Assembly (NCBI GenBank): GCA_963969495.1
Contig: OZ018317.1
Coordinates: 225,228,099-225,292,098, forward strand
Source: Ceratothoa steindachneri
Taxonomy: Eukaryota; Arthropoda; Malacostraca; Isopoda; Cymothoidae
DNA: 64,000 nt
Direction: 5' to 3'
Every line of letters begins with the position of its first letter. The stretch's first letter is position 1. This document shows, piece by piece, positions 12,065 to 23,919 of this stretch. A program made the translations under genes and the position numbers. The notes below the pieces were generated by a model, which saw only the letters and a list, made by a program, of their open reading frames with translations, had not been told where the DNA came from and searched no databases.

Positions 12065-12250
12065 ATGAGTCTCAAAGTTCATTTCTCGAATGCACATTTA
12101 GACTTCTTTACAGAAAATCGAGGTGCAGTAAATGATGAACAAGAAGAACATTTCGATCAACATATTAAGGAGATCGATAGGAGAGACCAAGACCTGCAGA
12201 ACGTTAAAATATTTGGGATTATTGGTAGATGCTGGATCGTGAAAATCTAG
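12065..12250 (+). pseudogene. Remnant of a repeated arthropod ORF
   Basis: The 61-aa frame begins MSLKVHFSNAHLDFFTENRG and has a following EEHFDQHI block and a CW near its end. From memory this matches a short protein segment (consensus near LKIHFLHSHLDFFPENLG) that recurs in many uncharacterised, apparently transposon-linked arthropod proteins. The upstream region 11950-12060 is in other frames with stops. Likely a broken multi-copy gene, function unknown. Confidence 0.4.
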
Positions 12251-12830
12251 GAAAATGCACAGAAGGAACTGCAACGGAGGCGTTTCACTATCAAAATAAA
12301 TATCTTCAGATTTGACTAGGAAATACGATTCATTTGATTTTTATTCACTATTTATTCAGTAACATATAACATAAACTGTCATAGCAAATTGTGAAAAAAC
12401 TATGTGGTCAAGCAAATTTGGGGCCAGTTTGGAGAATTATCATCCCAAATTCAATAAAACCAGCAATTTAAAAAAAGGTTTTGAGGAGCATCAATTTTTG
12501 CAAGCTTGTTATTAAAAACTATTTAATATATTAAAATTTCTGCGCAACTACTTAAAATGAATTATTAATGAGACCTAGTTTAATGTTGGATTATAGTGAT
12601 TTCTAGACTTTAAATTTATTAATAAAAATGAAAACCAAGGAGGGCATCTCGCCTAGAATATATTGAAGTGTGTTTCGTAAAAAATGCGAAACTTGGGGGA
12701 AATGGAAATGTGAGGCAGTACATATATCAAGTAACCAAGCTAGGAAACATAATAGGTGTTTTGAGAAAAGGTAGCGCAGCTCTCCTAAACCCGTGCCCTT
12801 AAAAATGACAGCATCCTTTTAGCAACTGCT
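12250..12830. other. Spacer, no gene recognised
   Basis: AT-rich. One minus-strand copy of the short GGGCATCTC / CCTTGG motif lies at about 12625-12660. Confidence 0.4.
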
Positions 12831-12837
12831 ATTCATA

Positions 12838-13090
12838 TTACCTCCGCCAACGGAGTATGGCGGAGGTTGGGTGATCGCACGTGTATGTCTATCTATCTAT
12901 TTTCGTGCAAGATATCTCAAAGTTGTATTTACGAATTACGATGGAAACGTGTGTAGTGGTGGGACTTCGGCCAAGGAAGAGAGGTTTATATTTAGGTGCA
13001 GATCCAGATCAGGTGCGGATTCTGGTACCACTTACTTACTTTACTATTGGGGGAAGGGCATTTTGTGACATTTTTCCAAGGTCATGTGAA
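12838..13090. repeat. Dispersed repeat with terminal hairpin
   Basis: It opens with the inverted repeat CCTCCGCCA / TGGCGGAGG (12841-12866), followed by TGTCTATCTATCTATTTTCG, CAAGATATCTCAAAG, GGAAACGTGTGTAGTGGTGG, and GATCCAGATC then GATTCTGG. From memory this layout (hairpin, TCTG/TCTA run, AAGATAACTC, GGATTTTGATGAAA, GGTGATCCGGATC) is a widespread non-coding repeat in aquatic animal genomes. Class unknown. Confidence 0.5.
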
Positions 13091-13109
13091 AAATAATGGT
13101 ATAATCATG

Positions 13110-13900
13110 GTACCCAATTTAATGTGAATCTGTGAGATCAAAATTTATATTTGAAAGGGCAATAATTAACCTAGATAGAATTGAGAATGGTAGAAACATG
13201 AGACTACCACCAATGTGTAGCTGAGATGATGTAGATTTAGGATCTATCCACCTAATTTTGTCTACCTATTAATGGTAAAAAATTATGTGAAACAAATTCG
13301 AGATCATGATTTGTCATTATGGAAAAAATCAGCCTATAATTCACAAACTACTGAAGATTAACGCATAATTCCTAATGCAACGGGGAGGGGGGAGGGGCGA
13401 ATGAATTATATGAAATTAATTAATTTGGCTGTGCCCAATCCGAAGTAGAAATGTGGATTCATTCCACCATCGCAGAAAAAGTTTTAATTACGCTGGCGTT
13501 GGCTGGCGAAGGTATGCGCTAGCTAGGTCCTTTCTACATTTGATTATCATTATTATTGCCATTTTAATACTAAAAATGATGAAATAATTGAATTTCAAAA
13601 ACACTCCTAATGAAATTTGTTTCTACCTGAAAATATTTGAGTAACAATAATTGTTATTATTATTATTAGTTCCAACCTCTAGGCCCGTAAGGTGGGTCTC
13701 TGTGTAAAGTGTTGCACATGGCATCGAAGAGATTTGAATTGCTTGCATTGGAGCAGAACAAAATGGGCGTAACCCAAATGCATTTAATATATTCCAGGTT
13801 TCTCGTCCGAGCCTAAGTGTAAAGGAGAGGATTTTTACTTGTGTCTCTGTGAATGTAGGTCCTAAGTACGTACAGGTGTAGGGATAGTCATGTTTGATGA
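13110..13900. other. Spacer, no gene recognised
   Basis: AT-rich. A minus-strand open frame at 13623-14075 overlaps the next repeat and has no domain-like features. Confidence 0.4.
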
Positions 13901-13949
13901 TATTTGTCTCGTTCGTTTCGTTTCGGTTCACCAACCATCCTTTATCCAA

Positions 13950-14415
13950 GCGGATCCCGACCGGATAATAAAATTGACACAAAGGTCCGTACGACAATCG
14001 CTGGTGAGTCCGAAGGCAACAGGGGCCTGCCCTCTTTGGAGACAGATGCCAGGAAGTATCGTGTTTTGACACCAAACATCGTTCAGGTGGAAGCCTTCGT
14101 CGCCCCGGGGCAAAGGGGCCTGTTCCGCGTCAGAGGTATGTAGATATAGATACCCATCGGTAGGATTTCTCGGAACAGAGAGAGTGTGTGTGTGTGTGTG
14201 TATTGTGCTGCGAAGACGAGAGAGGAAAGAAAGCAGTGTTATAATTGGCTATGCGTTTGATGAGAAGTGTAAGATCTACCTACCCGAATACAGGACTGAG
14301 CACATCGCGTCCACCAATCGGTAGCCAGAGGTGACGTTTGTGTCCGCTCATTCCGGGATCGAGCCCGGTAACATGACGTTGGAAGACCAACGCCGTATTC
14401 TATCGGATAGAAAGA
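13950..14415. repeat. Composite dispersed repeat, copy 2, with tRNA-like end
   Basis: Ordered similarity to 2.63-3.16 kb. The 14335-14412 part, read on the minus strand, has an anticodon-arm-like GTTGGTCTTCCAAC and a T-arm-like CCGGGCTCGATCCCGG, so it is probably a tRNA-derived SINE head. A short (GT)n run is at about 14184-14201. Confidence 0.5.
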
Positions 14416-15590
14416 GCTCTGATAATAATTTTGATAGGCTGATCTAAATCTCATTGAAAGTGTTTGAAAACACTCGAAGAGGAGATGTCTAAAGCAAAGA
14501 ATCCGAAAACAGTTCAACAAATTCGCCTAGAGAAGGGAGTAAATTACAGTTGCTTTGTTCGTGTGGTAAATGTTAAAGCCACATCGAGAATAAAGACATT
14601 CACACTAAATACTAATTATGAAGAACCTGTACAAATGTTTTTCGCTAATATAATCGTTATATATCAATAGAAATCTGGTTCCGAGGTCGCTAAGTTCATT
14701 TTGGACACCTTATTTTTTCTACTAAATTGCTTATCTACTCATAACTTTCGTTATGTTCATCCACACTTGCATAACCTTTACCTATAGGTAGTTTATACCT
14801 ACAGGTTATCGTACACCAATTTTAAAAACATTTCTTCGACAAAAGTTATAGGAGATGTTGCGATACAAATCCAGGCGTTCGGATCATTTTAGACGGGACT
14901 CGTGCGTATGTACATAAGATTCTCTTCATCTATGTTTCTGGTTGATTTTGCCTATGTGCTTACGTGAATTTCTGTGTATCTATTTGTGCGCGCTCACGAA
15001 TGGAAGTCTACTTTGTCTTGTATGTAATAAAGCTCTCCTGCTTATGTAGGTAATTGAATTTTAGTGGGCGCATGTACGCGATATTTTTAAACATAAATCT
15101 AAATCCAAAGAGGGAATCTCCTACATACAGTTTGTAAGGAGAGATCTGTAAAGTGGTAAAAATGGAGTAAGTAAAATTATCTGGAAGATATATAGCGGCA
15201 GATCCTCTTAGAGACATTGGGGTAAGGAGCCATGTACACGAGACTATCTATACCTGTATGTACACCCGCGATTTTTCCAAAATAAAGACATGTAATTGCA
15301 TTCACATGTGTTTGCGTCATCTGCCTCCTCCTCATCGTTTTCCTGATACGTTATCAGCGGCATTTGGACTTAGGGCGAGGCGAGTGGACGTTTCTGCCTC
15401 TATTCTCTCTGTCACTCCGTAGCTGCACCATGGCCGGTAAGTCGATTCTCTGTCTTATTCCGGGCCCTACTGACCCCGCAATGGGGACTCGCACCCATCT
15501 CAAGGAGGTGTAGGGAAAGGGCAGACGTGGGGTGTAATTGGAAAATGCAAATAGGATTGAGAATGGGAAGAACCACCTCATGGAAATCAT
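14415..15590. other. Spacer, no gene recognised
   Basis: A minus-strand copy of the dispersed ACCACTTTACAGATC...CCCTCTTTGG motif lies at 15095-15165. A B-box-like GGTGCGAGTCCCC (minus strand, about 15480-15500) is isolated. No gene supported. Confidence 0.4.
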
Positions 15591-15599
15591 GTAACTGCC

Positions 15600-16550
15600 C
15601 AAAATGGCCTGGAATTCGTATGTAGGGTACCTTTCGTTTGTATGTAGGGGTGCCCTTGTTCATAATATGGTCCCTACGTTCGTAAGTAATGTTCACCGTG
15701 TTTCCTAAATAAGGGCCCCTGAGTTCGTAGGGAATGGTTTTCGTTTCCGTATGCAGCGCTTTCTATGTTCATATGTAAGGGCTCCTACGTTGGTGTGTAG
15801 TGGTCGTATGTGTTGGTCCGTGTTCGTATGCAGTAGTATTTATCTTCAGAGATAATGGCCCATTTTACATACAGAGGGACGTATTGTTCGTATGCAGGTT
15901 CTAGTGTTGGTACATGTAGGCTTAGTTTCATATATAGGGGTGCAGTGTTCGTATTTATAGGTAATTGAGTTCGTATGAATGGACTCTGGTTCGTATTATT
16001 GACCAAAATTGAGTATGTAGAATCCGATGGTACCGATGTCCGAAATATTGGTGGTAGATAAGGACCCATTATTTAGATATTTAACCCTGTGTTCGTATGT
16101 AAGTATAGTTACATGTTTTCATATATGCGGACCCATTGCTCTTTTGAGGACTCCTGTTCGTATGTAGAGTTCCTTGTGTTTTCATTTAAAAGTCGCAGTG
16201 TGAGTATGTACTGGTCTAGAATTTACCTTTTTCGTCTGTAGGAGCGCACCGATGGTAGGTTGAAGCCATTTTGTTCGTATATATAGGTTTGAATGTTCGT
16301 ATTTAGGAAACAATTATTCCTATTTTGCTCGTATGATTGGTTTGTAGAGATCAATGCGTACGAATATGAGTTCAGTGCTCGTATGTAGGTATCCATTGTT
16401 CATATATAGGGATAAGTACTTGTATGTAGACATCTGTTAGTATTTAGCACTCAGTTGTTCGTATACTTCACCCAGTTTTTCATATGTAGTGGTCTGTTTT
16501 CTGTAGAGTGCAAATTATTGTGATTCATTCTTAGTTTGTTGGAGTTCTGT
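15600..16550. repeat. GTTCGTA-type satellite, main block
   Basis: Roughly thirty degenerate tandem units of about 30 bp, each with GTTCGTATGTAG or a near variant followed by a GGNNCC-like spacer. Unit length drifts. No higher-order periodicity could be seen by eye. Confidence 0.75.
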
Positions 16551-16569
16551 GCACTTTTGTACAAATAAT

Positions 16570-19500
16570 AATGGACTTAAAGGGGAAACCGAACTTTAGT
16601 ACGCACTTGTGCAAGCCCCTCCTCGGGCAACACTGGCCGCAAGAACTGACAAGAAGATGATGGACCCCTTACCCCGACTGGTACCCCACTGACGACCGAG
16701 ATTTTGTCCATCACAGAGAAAGATTTGGCCGATGCTGTGCCATCCGGCAAGCGACCAGCTAAGACTGTCACGTCTGGCTCCAAGGCAGTTTGACGCCGCC
16801 CCCTACAATGAATTTCATGAAAGGAGTGGTTTATGCGGGGGACTTGTTGACTGCTCCTTTGTAGCGATCACCAAAGAGCTGGATGACCAGGTAGCAGTCA
16901 AGGTCGAGCTTGTTATTAGAAAACAGGGAGGGGTGGGGAGGCTTGAGATCCTCCCCTAACTCTTCTTCGAATATGACAGGCTCTTTGTGTTAGGGAAGGA
17001 ATTCGTGCCACTACTACAGAGGTCCTACTACTGCCATTGCGTCAGCCAAAGGGATCGCTCTTTAGACGTGCCGAGTCGGCTTTATCCGAAGTCTTGGTAA
17101 TTTTCTCCAAGGCCGTACACAATAACTCCTTTTCGTGTAAATTCGCAACTTGCTTCTAAGAAATTTAAAGCGTATCTCCTGGAGAAGGAAATTTTAGCTA
17201 GTCAGACTGTGAATATCTCCTCTCGCGAGGATTAGGACTTGGTGATTTGGCGTACAGTGATATCTTGGCCGTCTTATGCCTTAATGTTAAAAGGTACAAT
17301 CTTATCTTACCCCCTGCAGGCCTAGGTGCACAGTCGCTTCCGCTCCCTTTTGCGAATTCTACTGACTATTGGCTCTCCCCTGGTAGAGCTGGTGGCAGAA
17401 AAAGTTCACATCCAGCTTCGCTCCATCCTCTCTGTGTGACACTTTCCTGTAAGGCAAAATGGCCGCTTTCCTCCGTCGAGGTGTTAGAGCAACAGGAGGC
17501 AACCCCGCACAAAGTTGGTCACAAGACCGTTGTCGGGGATTTCTAAAGCTGTCCAGAAACGAGAAGAAGTCTTGATTCTTATTTCCCCATAAAGTCTATA
17601 CCGGTCGACTCGGAGACGTGGGACCCTCCAAAGAGTGACCCGAAGCTAGGGAAGGAAAAGACTCGCATAGTGAGCCCAATTTCTTCTGATAAGTCCTCGA
17701 AGGTGACAACGGCTTCAGCCCCTTATTCGGCCAAAACGACTGGACTTCTGCTTCCAAGAAGCATACGGCCATTCCCTCGAGGGCCTTTTCTTTGAAGAGA
17801 TGCTCCACAACTTCTCTGGCAGAGGCCTTGAAGGCTTATTCCTTCAATGGAATTGCCGTGGACTCTGAGCCACTGGCAGGAGCAGCGGAGTCTCATCTCC
17901 CCCCGTTCCCTGTTAACCCTCAGGAGATATTAGGGTTTTCCGACCCCCGCACCACGAGATGGCGGCCGAGCAGGAAGATCTGCGATTTAAACCCGGCATG
18001 ATATCTCCGTTTTTTTATCTGCTATAAATACCTCCTTTCAGGCAGTGACATTGCAATTACACTTGAATAGGATGTAAACTCTTATTTCTGCATGCATTCC
18101 ACCGTCATCCTACTTCGACGCGGTGGGACTTCCGTTTCGTTGTGTCACGGCTACTGAGGCTTTTTCTCCTGATGGGGGATTTTAACGGTAGAGACCCCTC
18201 TGGGGACACTACACAATCAATAACAGTGGTCGAATCCTTGGTGACCTGATCGACGAGCTGAAGGGAGGTGTCTTAAATATGGATGAGTTTACGCATCACT
18301 GCCCGATAACTGCTTCATTTTCCTGTCTCTATCTTTGCATGTGCATTTCAGATGCACAGCTTGATTATAGATGGGAGGTGGTCGATTACCCTATTGGTAG
18401 CAATCACTTTCCCATTCAACTATCATTTCATGGGCTGTCGCTGCCTGAAATCAAGGCGCGATAGTCTGAATTTCAGGATAATGCCTTTGAGTTCTCCGGC
18501 AACATAATCGATGTGGGCTTATTTACTATTCTTAGAGCGTCTGCTTCCTTGGTGACCGGTCGAGTTTGAGACGGCCCTGAAACATAAGCGATATGCCTCT
18601 ACATGCGCTGTAGGCGCCGCTCGAACGCTCTAACTCTCAGAAAATTTCATCAAGCTAAGGCTAGGTTCCATCATATTTCGAAGTTTCTCTTCCTGGCTTA
18701 CATGCGTGTCTTGACTTAACGAGAAGACCCCTCTTGCAGAAGTGTGTAAAAAAGTCAAAAGGATTCGAGGAATGTCCTTTCAGGATTTTTCAGGACAATT
18801 GGACCATAATCTCGGAACCCGCTTCCGTGGCAAAGTCTTTCATGACGACAGTTTCCACATTCTTCAGCTGGGATAATACTTTACCAGCATTCAATGCATG
18901 ACGTGATATCTTAGAAGGTCGCTGACTAGACTTTAGGTCCAGACGCGGAAAACCCTGAAAGATGTTTACAGTGAGTGAGCTGCGTTCTGCTCTCGCTTCA
19001 TGCCTGTACACCGCCTATGATCTGAACCATGCCCCGTCCGTATGCCATTCCTTAATACTTAGGTGAGCTAGGCATGACCTTTATGTTAGATTTGTTTAAC
19101 AGGATCTGGACAATAGCTAGTCTGCTTACTTTTCTTAACTTTGAAGAAATCACTCCACCCTGGCCTATTCCTGCGCAATTTCTCAGAATTCTTATCTGCG
19201 CAAATTGATGGGGAAATCAGTACATGTCAAATTCTCCATTTTTTTCTTTAAAGTGGAGGCCACCTTTATTTTTACAAGGCGGCTTACACAAGTTCCACTC
19301 CACTTGGAATGATCTGCCCCGACTGGAAAAGCTATCTGCTAGTTCTCCTTTAGTAGACAGCACTAAGCAACGGTGTTTTTTTTATCTGGAGAAGACATAT
19401 GATACCGCAGTGCGATACGGTATCATTGAGACCCCCCACACGATGGGTGCGAGAGGACGCCTTCCAATCTTTATTTCTGAATTTCTACGAGATTGTCGAT

Positions 19501-20110
19501 TCCGCGGATGTGTGTTACGGCAACCCTCTCCGGCCAAATGGAGCTATAAGAGGGTGTCCCGCATTAAGGTGTCCTCAGTGTCGCAGTCTTTGCCCTGAAC
19601 ATTAAGAATATCACTTCGGTGCTGCCAGAAGATGTTCTCGCTAAGCTCTACGTGGTCAACCTTTCAATCACCTTTGGTTCGTCCCAGATGATATCTCTGG
19701 ACCGTCGACTGCAATTGGAGTTTTGCCTACGGGAAGCGTATAGACATTCCCTTGAGGGCCTTTTCTTTGAAGAGAAGACCAAATCTTCTCTGAGGGAGGA
19801 CATTTTTCACTATGCTGAAGTGCACAGGTTTCAGTTTTCCTAGCCAAGACTTGTTCCTAAACGGGGTTTGCCAGGAAATGATGGATTCGCACTGTTAACT
19901 TGGTCTTGTTTTCAACGGATGGCTTACCTGGAAGCCCCATATTGGAAGCCTTAGGTTCTCTTGTACCTAACCATGGACATTCTTTGTTTCGTGCTGTTAA
20001 GCACTTAGGGTGTTGATATGGCTACTGCTTTAATTTCCTATCAATCCTTTGTTCGTTCGAAGCTTCTCTAAGGATGTGAGTTTTCGCATTCGCAGCGATG
20101 TCTGCGTTGT
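16570..20110 (+). pseudogene. I/Jockey-type LINE, copy A (decayed)
   Basis: Ordered fragments of a two-ORF non-LTR retrotransposon. An ORF1 tail at about 17000-17080 encodes VLPLL followed by SYYCHCVS, a broken CCHC knuckle. The endonuclease start is at 17842-17865 (LQWNCRGL), GDFNG-like sequence lies near 18175, and the endonuclease end SNHFPIQLSFHGLS lies at 18279-18464, where the usual SDH box is SNH. RT pieces lie at 19224-19598 (EKTYDTAVRYGIIE, ARGRLPIFISEFLRD) and 19619-19843 (SVLPEDVLAKLYVVNLSI, where a YVDDLSI box would be expected). Many stops and frameshifts; clearly dead. Copy B at 41.9-46.9 kb is homologous over most of its length. Confidence 0.7.
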
Positions 20111-21050
20111 TCCCCAGACTGTTGGGCACCTTCTTGTTGAATGTCTCACTCTGGGTTATCTTCGTGCACGTTAGCTGTCCTAGTACCGGGACGACTGGGG
20201 TTTGGCTTCTGCTTGTCCCTGGTACTCGAGTCAGATTCGGGCACACAGACTTGTGGAGTATTCGATTTTTGCATGAGGTTGGATCCCTTTATTTTATTTT
20301 ACTCTCTTTGGTGTTGTTCCAAGCTTATGCACCGGAGGGAAGTGGCCCTCCCCTGACATCGGAACATGATTCCTCCTTTTTCTTGCTTTTTGCTCCTTCT
20401 TTTGTTTTTGCTTTTGTTTGTTGTTGTTTTTGTGTGTTTTTGTTTTCCTATCTTTCCTAGCATAGTTTATAATATAATCATGGCGACTTGTGTCCTTGTA
20501 AGTACTGGCCAGATTGGGGCCATAATACAGTCGAAGGGGTCTTTTGCACGATCGGAACACAAAAGGGTTCGGATTTACGAGCATCTTTCCCTCCTGACAC
20601 ATTATCAGACCAGGGTCGTATTTTAAGTGAAGTTTGCAAAAGGAGGAATGAAGTTTGGGAAAGTGGAAATGTATGGAAGATACATCGATTCCAAACCTTG
20701 TTGCAGTGCTTGAGGTTGTATAGGATTTTGCCTTTTCTATAGTCACCAGGTTCGGGAGAGTTACGTACCCCTCCGGATCTCCTAGCAACCAAGGTTATCT
20801 ACTCGGGCTTTAGATATTCAACACATTTTTACTTCCCCAACGTTACCACTTTCTTTACGAATCTCGCAGCCTTTCGAGAATAGATGCCCTCGTTGGTTTT
20901 CGCTATATTTTAGGGGGGGGGGCTGCTTGAAATGTCATTTTACCTCCGTAGAGATTTCCCACTCTCAAAGCGTCGCTGCCTCCTTGCCCCACTTTCCCTT
21001 GTGGAGAGGGGGAGTGGTTGTCGCTGGGTTACCCCTACAACCCCCACTTA
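20110..21050. other. Spacer with low-complexity Phe/Lys frames
   Basis: TTTTG-rich sequence at 20370-20460 creates overlapping low-complexity frames on both strands. A copy of GATGCCCTCGTTGGTTTTCGCT lies at about 20883. No gene supported. The LINE A tail may extend somewhat into this stretch. Confidence 0.4.
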
Positions 21051-21059
21051 AATCTATGG

Positions 21060-21370
21060 CTTGGAGTGGCGTTCGTACGTATGGACACTTGAACGTACAT
21101 TGAAACATGTTTATACGAGTCATATGTTCGTATGAATGGGCAATATGCCCATATATTGGAATCCACGTTTGTACATACACACTCATAGGCTACTGGGTAC
21201 GAACTTTACATTTCCGGCTCGATTTTCAGGGAAATATTTGGAATAATCCAACGGCGGGGACAGATAAGGTATGCTGTACCTAGGATTAAATCTTTAATCC
21301 CGAAGACGGAGTATATTCTAGAAAATCTACGAACACGTCTGTAGGTACGAACATATGAATGAATTGGAAT
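21060..21370. repeat. GTTCGTA-type satellite, block 3
   Basis: Recurrent GTTCGTACGTATGG, ATGTTCGTATGAATGG and complementary TACGAACA motifs at about 30-bp intervals on both strands. Some units are in inverted orientation, unlike the main block. Confidence 0.5.
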
Positions 21371-23400
21371 GGCTTTGAGACACTTGCGTGGTCAAGGCTG
21401 ATGGAAGCGTTAGCGTCCTCGGTTCTCCAAGATACGAACAAAATAATGCTGAGACTCGAATATACAAACTTGGTGGCACCGGGGGTGGGGGGTGGGGGTG
21501 GAGGAGATGAATGTAAAGACGTTATTATACATTTAAAAAGGGGGTATCCCATGGTACCCACAACTAACAAAATTAATAACGTGAGAATACCCTTAAAAGA
21601 GAGACTTTGTAGGTGCTTGCTTTAGATGAAACGAATATGTAGTTTAATAATAATAATAGGCATGTCATAAGAGGAAAGACGTTTTACAGGTTTTTGTTTT
21701 TTAACATGAGGCTCCGAACCCCAAGTTCAAAACTTCCAACCATACTGACCGGATTAGACGAAGGTCGGTTATTTTATTCAAATTTTCGTCCAGTTTCAAA
21801 TATATGTTCCGTTAATGTCACAGAAGGGGGCGTGGATTGATTAACTGATTGAGACACCCGGAAGCTCCAGCTAAATCTGACTTGTACCTAGCTATGAGTG
21901 AGACCATTTTTGGAAGGGGGGAAGAGAATAAACTTAGAAAAATAAAACCATTGTCAACTTCCACTTAAAGTGGGATGGGGGAGGGGGAGATTTTTTTAAG
22001 ATAACTGGAGATGAAATCTCTCCATATACACTTAATGCTATTTTAAGCCATTTACCTCTGAATTACTACGAACAATGGTTTGGGGAATTCTTCTCCTGGC
22101 GTTCCCCAGTACGGTAATTTTTCACCTCTCGAGTTTGAAAGGTGGTATGAGTGGAGGCTTAAACTATGAACTGATTCAAATTTGAGGATTGGTTAGGCTC
22201 AAAGTGTCCACCCCTTCACGTTTGGAGATGCAAGGACTATTCCCTTTCCCTATGTTGTTAAAACTATTTAGAAATTAAAAACGATAATTTAGGCAGGTTA
22301 ATTTAGGAATTAAATTTTTAAGAATTGATGAGCATAAAATTAATGCGTTTTAAAATTTTAGCTTAAGTATTTATAAATTTTTGACAATATTTTCGAAAAA
22401 AAAAAGATTCGAAAGTTCTTATGCTGTTGGTTTTAAAACTTCTTGAAGTAGGCCACAGAGGTTCTATGGTTTACATATGGAGGGAATATGAGGTCAAAGA
22501 GGGCGTTTTAGGCTGGTTTGCTCTTCGCGTTTTAGTAAAAACCATATCTTCTATCAACAAGAAACTTTTTTCTTCACCTTTACCACTTAACGTTACTATT
22601 CCTTTCAAACTTGATTCACCACTTTGCCACACAGAACACGTATTCATAACAGTCAATCCTGATTGTTGCCTGTGACCGCTTAAGATCAACCTCCTTACTG
22701 GGGAAACCGGGCTCCGAAACCGTCCTCTGAAATCTCAGCAGCGTTGGGCTCGTCAGAAAAATGTTATGCTCAGCCAGATCATCTCGTTAAAAGGCCACCA
22801 TATTTGAGCGTTCAATTTTGGTCTATTTAAATCAATCACTTCGCTGAATAATCTATTGACTCATAGGCATCCTATGGAATTATTTTTACTCGTTCTAAAA
22901 TATTATTTCCTGACAAAAAAAACCCCTCTTGTTAAGCAACTAGAATGACATTAAGTTCGATCGTTAGTTGTGACGTGTTTAGATCAACCGCTTGGCTAGA
23001 CAATCCCAACCTTACAAACTTCTCCTGCAAATAGAAAACTTTGGTTTGTCCTAAAAACAGTACATTCTGGCAAGCAGCTTATCTTGTTTACTCATTAATC
23101 CATCATTTAAATATCACTCCTATTTGAACCTGACTTTTCTCTAGTTTCTAGTCAAGATTAGTTTATTGCTGGATTTGGAATAATCATTTTGACACTTTTG
23201 AAACTTTTAAATAATGGATTGTCTTTGGGAGATTTATTGGGAGCAAGAATGAAGACAAAACGCTATTCAATTGATCTTTTCTCTTTTGAAGTTGATCTAT
23301 CACTTTGTGGAAAATGAAAGAGATATTTCGTGAATCCTGAGTATTAGTAGCAGAGACACACTCTAACTAGCAACCCTTTCTTTTGAAATAAATTCGAAAT
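21370..23400. other. AT-rich spacer
   Basis: Open frames at 22421-22675 (plus) and 21286-21570 (minus, GGGGTGG run) have no recognisable domains. Nothing supported. Confidence 0.4.
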
Positions 23401-23403
23401 CAA

Positions 23404-23919
23404 TTTGGACGACAATGTTAAATTATTTAATTGTCTCCCTAAGAGTGAAATTACTAGTCTATATTGTTTCTACTTTCATATATGTACGGTTGTGCTACTA
23501 AACGCGTGAGTAATTTTGTGTACACCTTTTCGTAAGCGTAATTCTAAAACCTTGCAATATATACACAAGTAAATTCCTTTTAAATAAGTTGACGATGTAA
23601 ACAGAAAGAAATTAATATCAAGAAAGCTTCCATATAGTTTCTGCCATGCGTCGCTTCATTGACGAAAACATGAAATTATGTAACTGTTGATGATATACAT
23701 AGAGATGAGAGAAAACATAGAAAGATAAAAAATGTAAGAAAACGAATGTGTATATGTGTGTAAATCGCGAGTTTCTAGAATTACGCTCACGAAAAGGTGT
23801 ACACTAAATTACGTGTTAGGTAGCAGAAACGTGTAAGTATCAAATTATAAACAACATAGACTAGTAAGTAATTCCACTTACAGGGAGACCATTTAATAGT
23901 GTAACATGGTCTTCCAAAC
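23404..23919. mobile_element. Foldback (MITE-like) element
   Basis: Two inverted arms of about 175-180 bp, 23404-23577 and 23738-23919, surround about 160 bp. Matching blocks include TTTGGA(C/A)GAC, TTAAATGGTCTCCCT-like sequence, ACTAGTCTAT(A/G)TTG, TTTTGTGTACACCTTTTCGT and GCGTAATTCTA. No coding capacity and no obvious target duplication. It is probably a non-autonomous DNA element or foldback repeat. Confidence 0.75.

Noticed and set aside
20366..20790. Low-complexity Phe/Val and Lys frames on both strands
   Set aside because: T-rich and TTTTG-rich sequence; no domain pattern.
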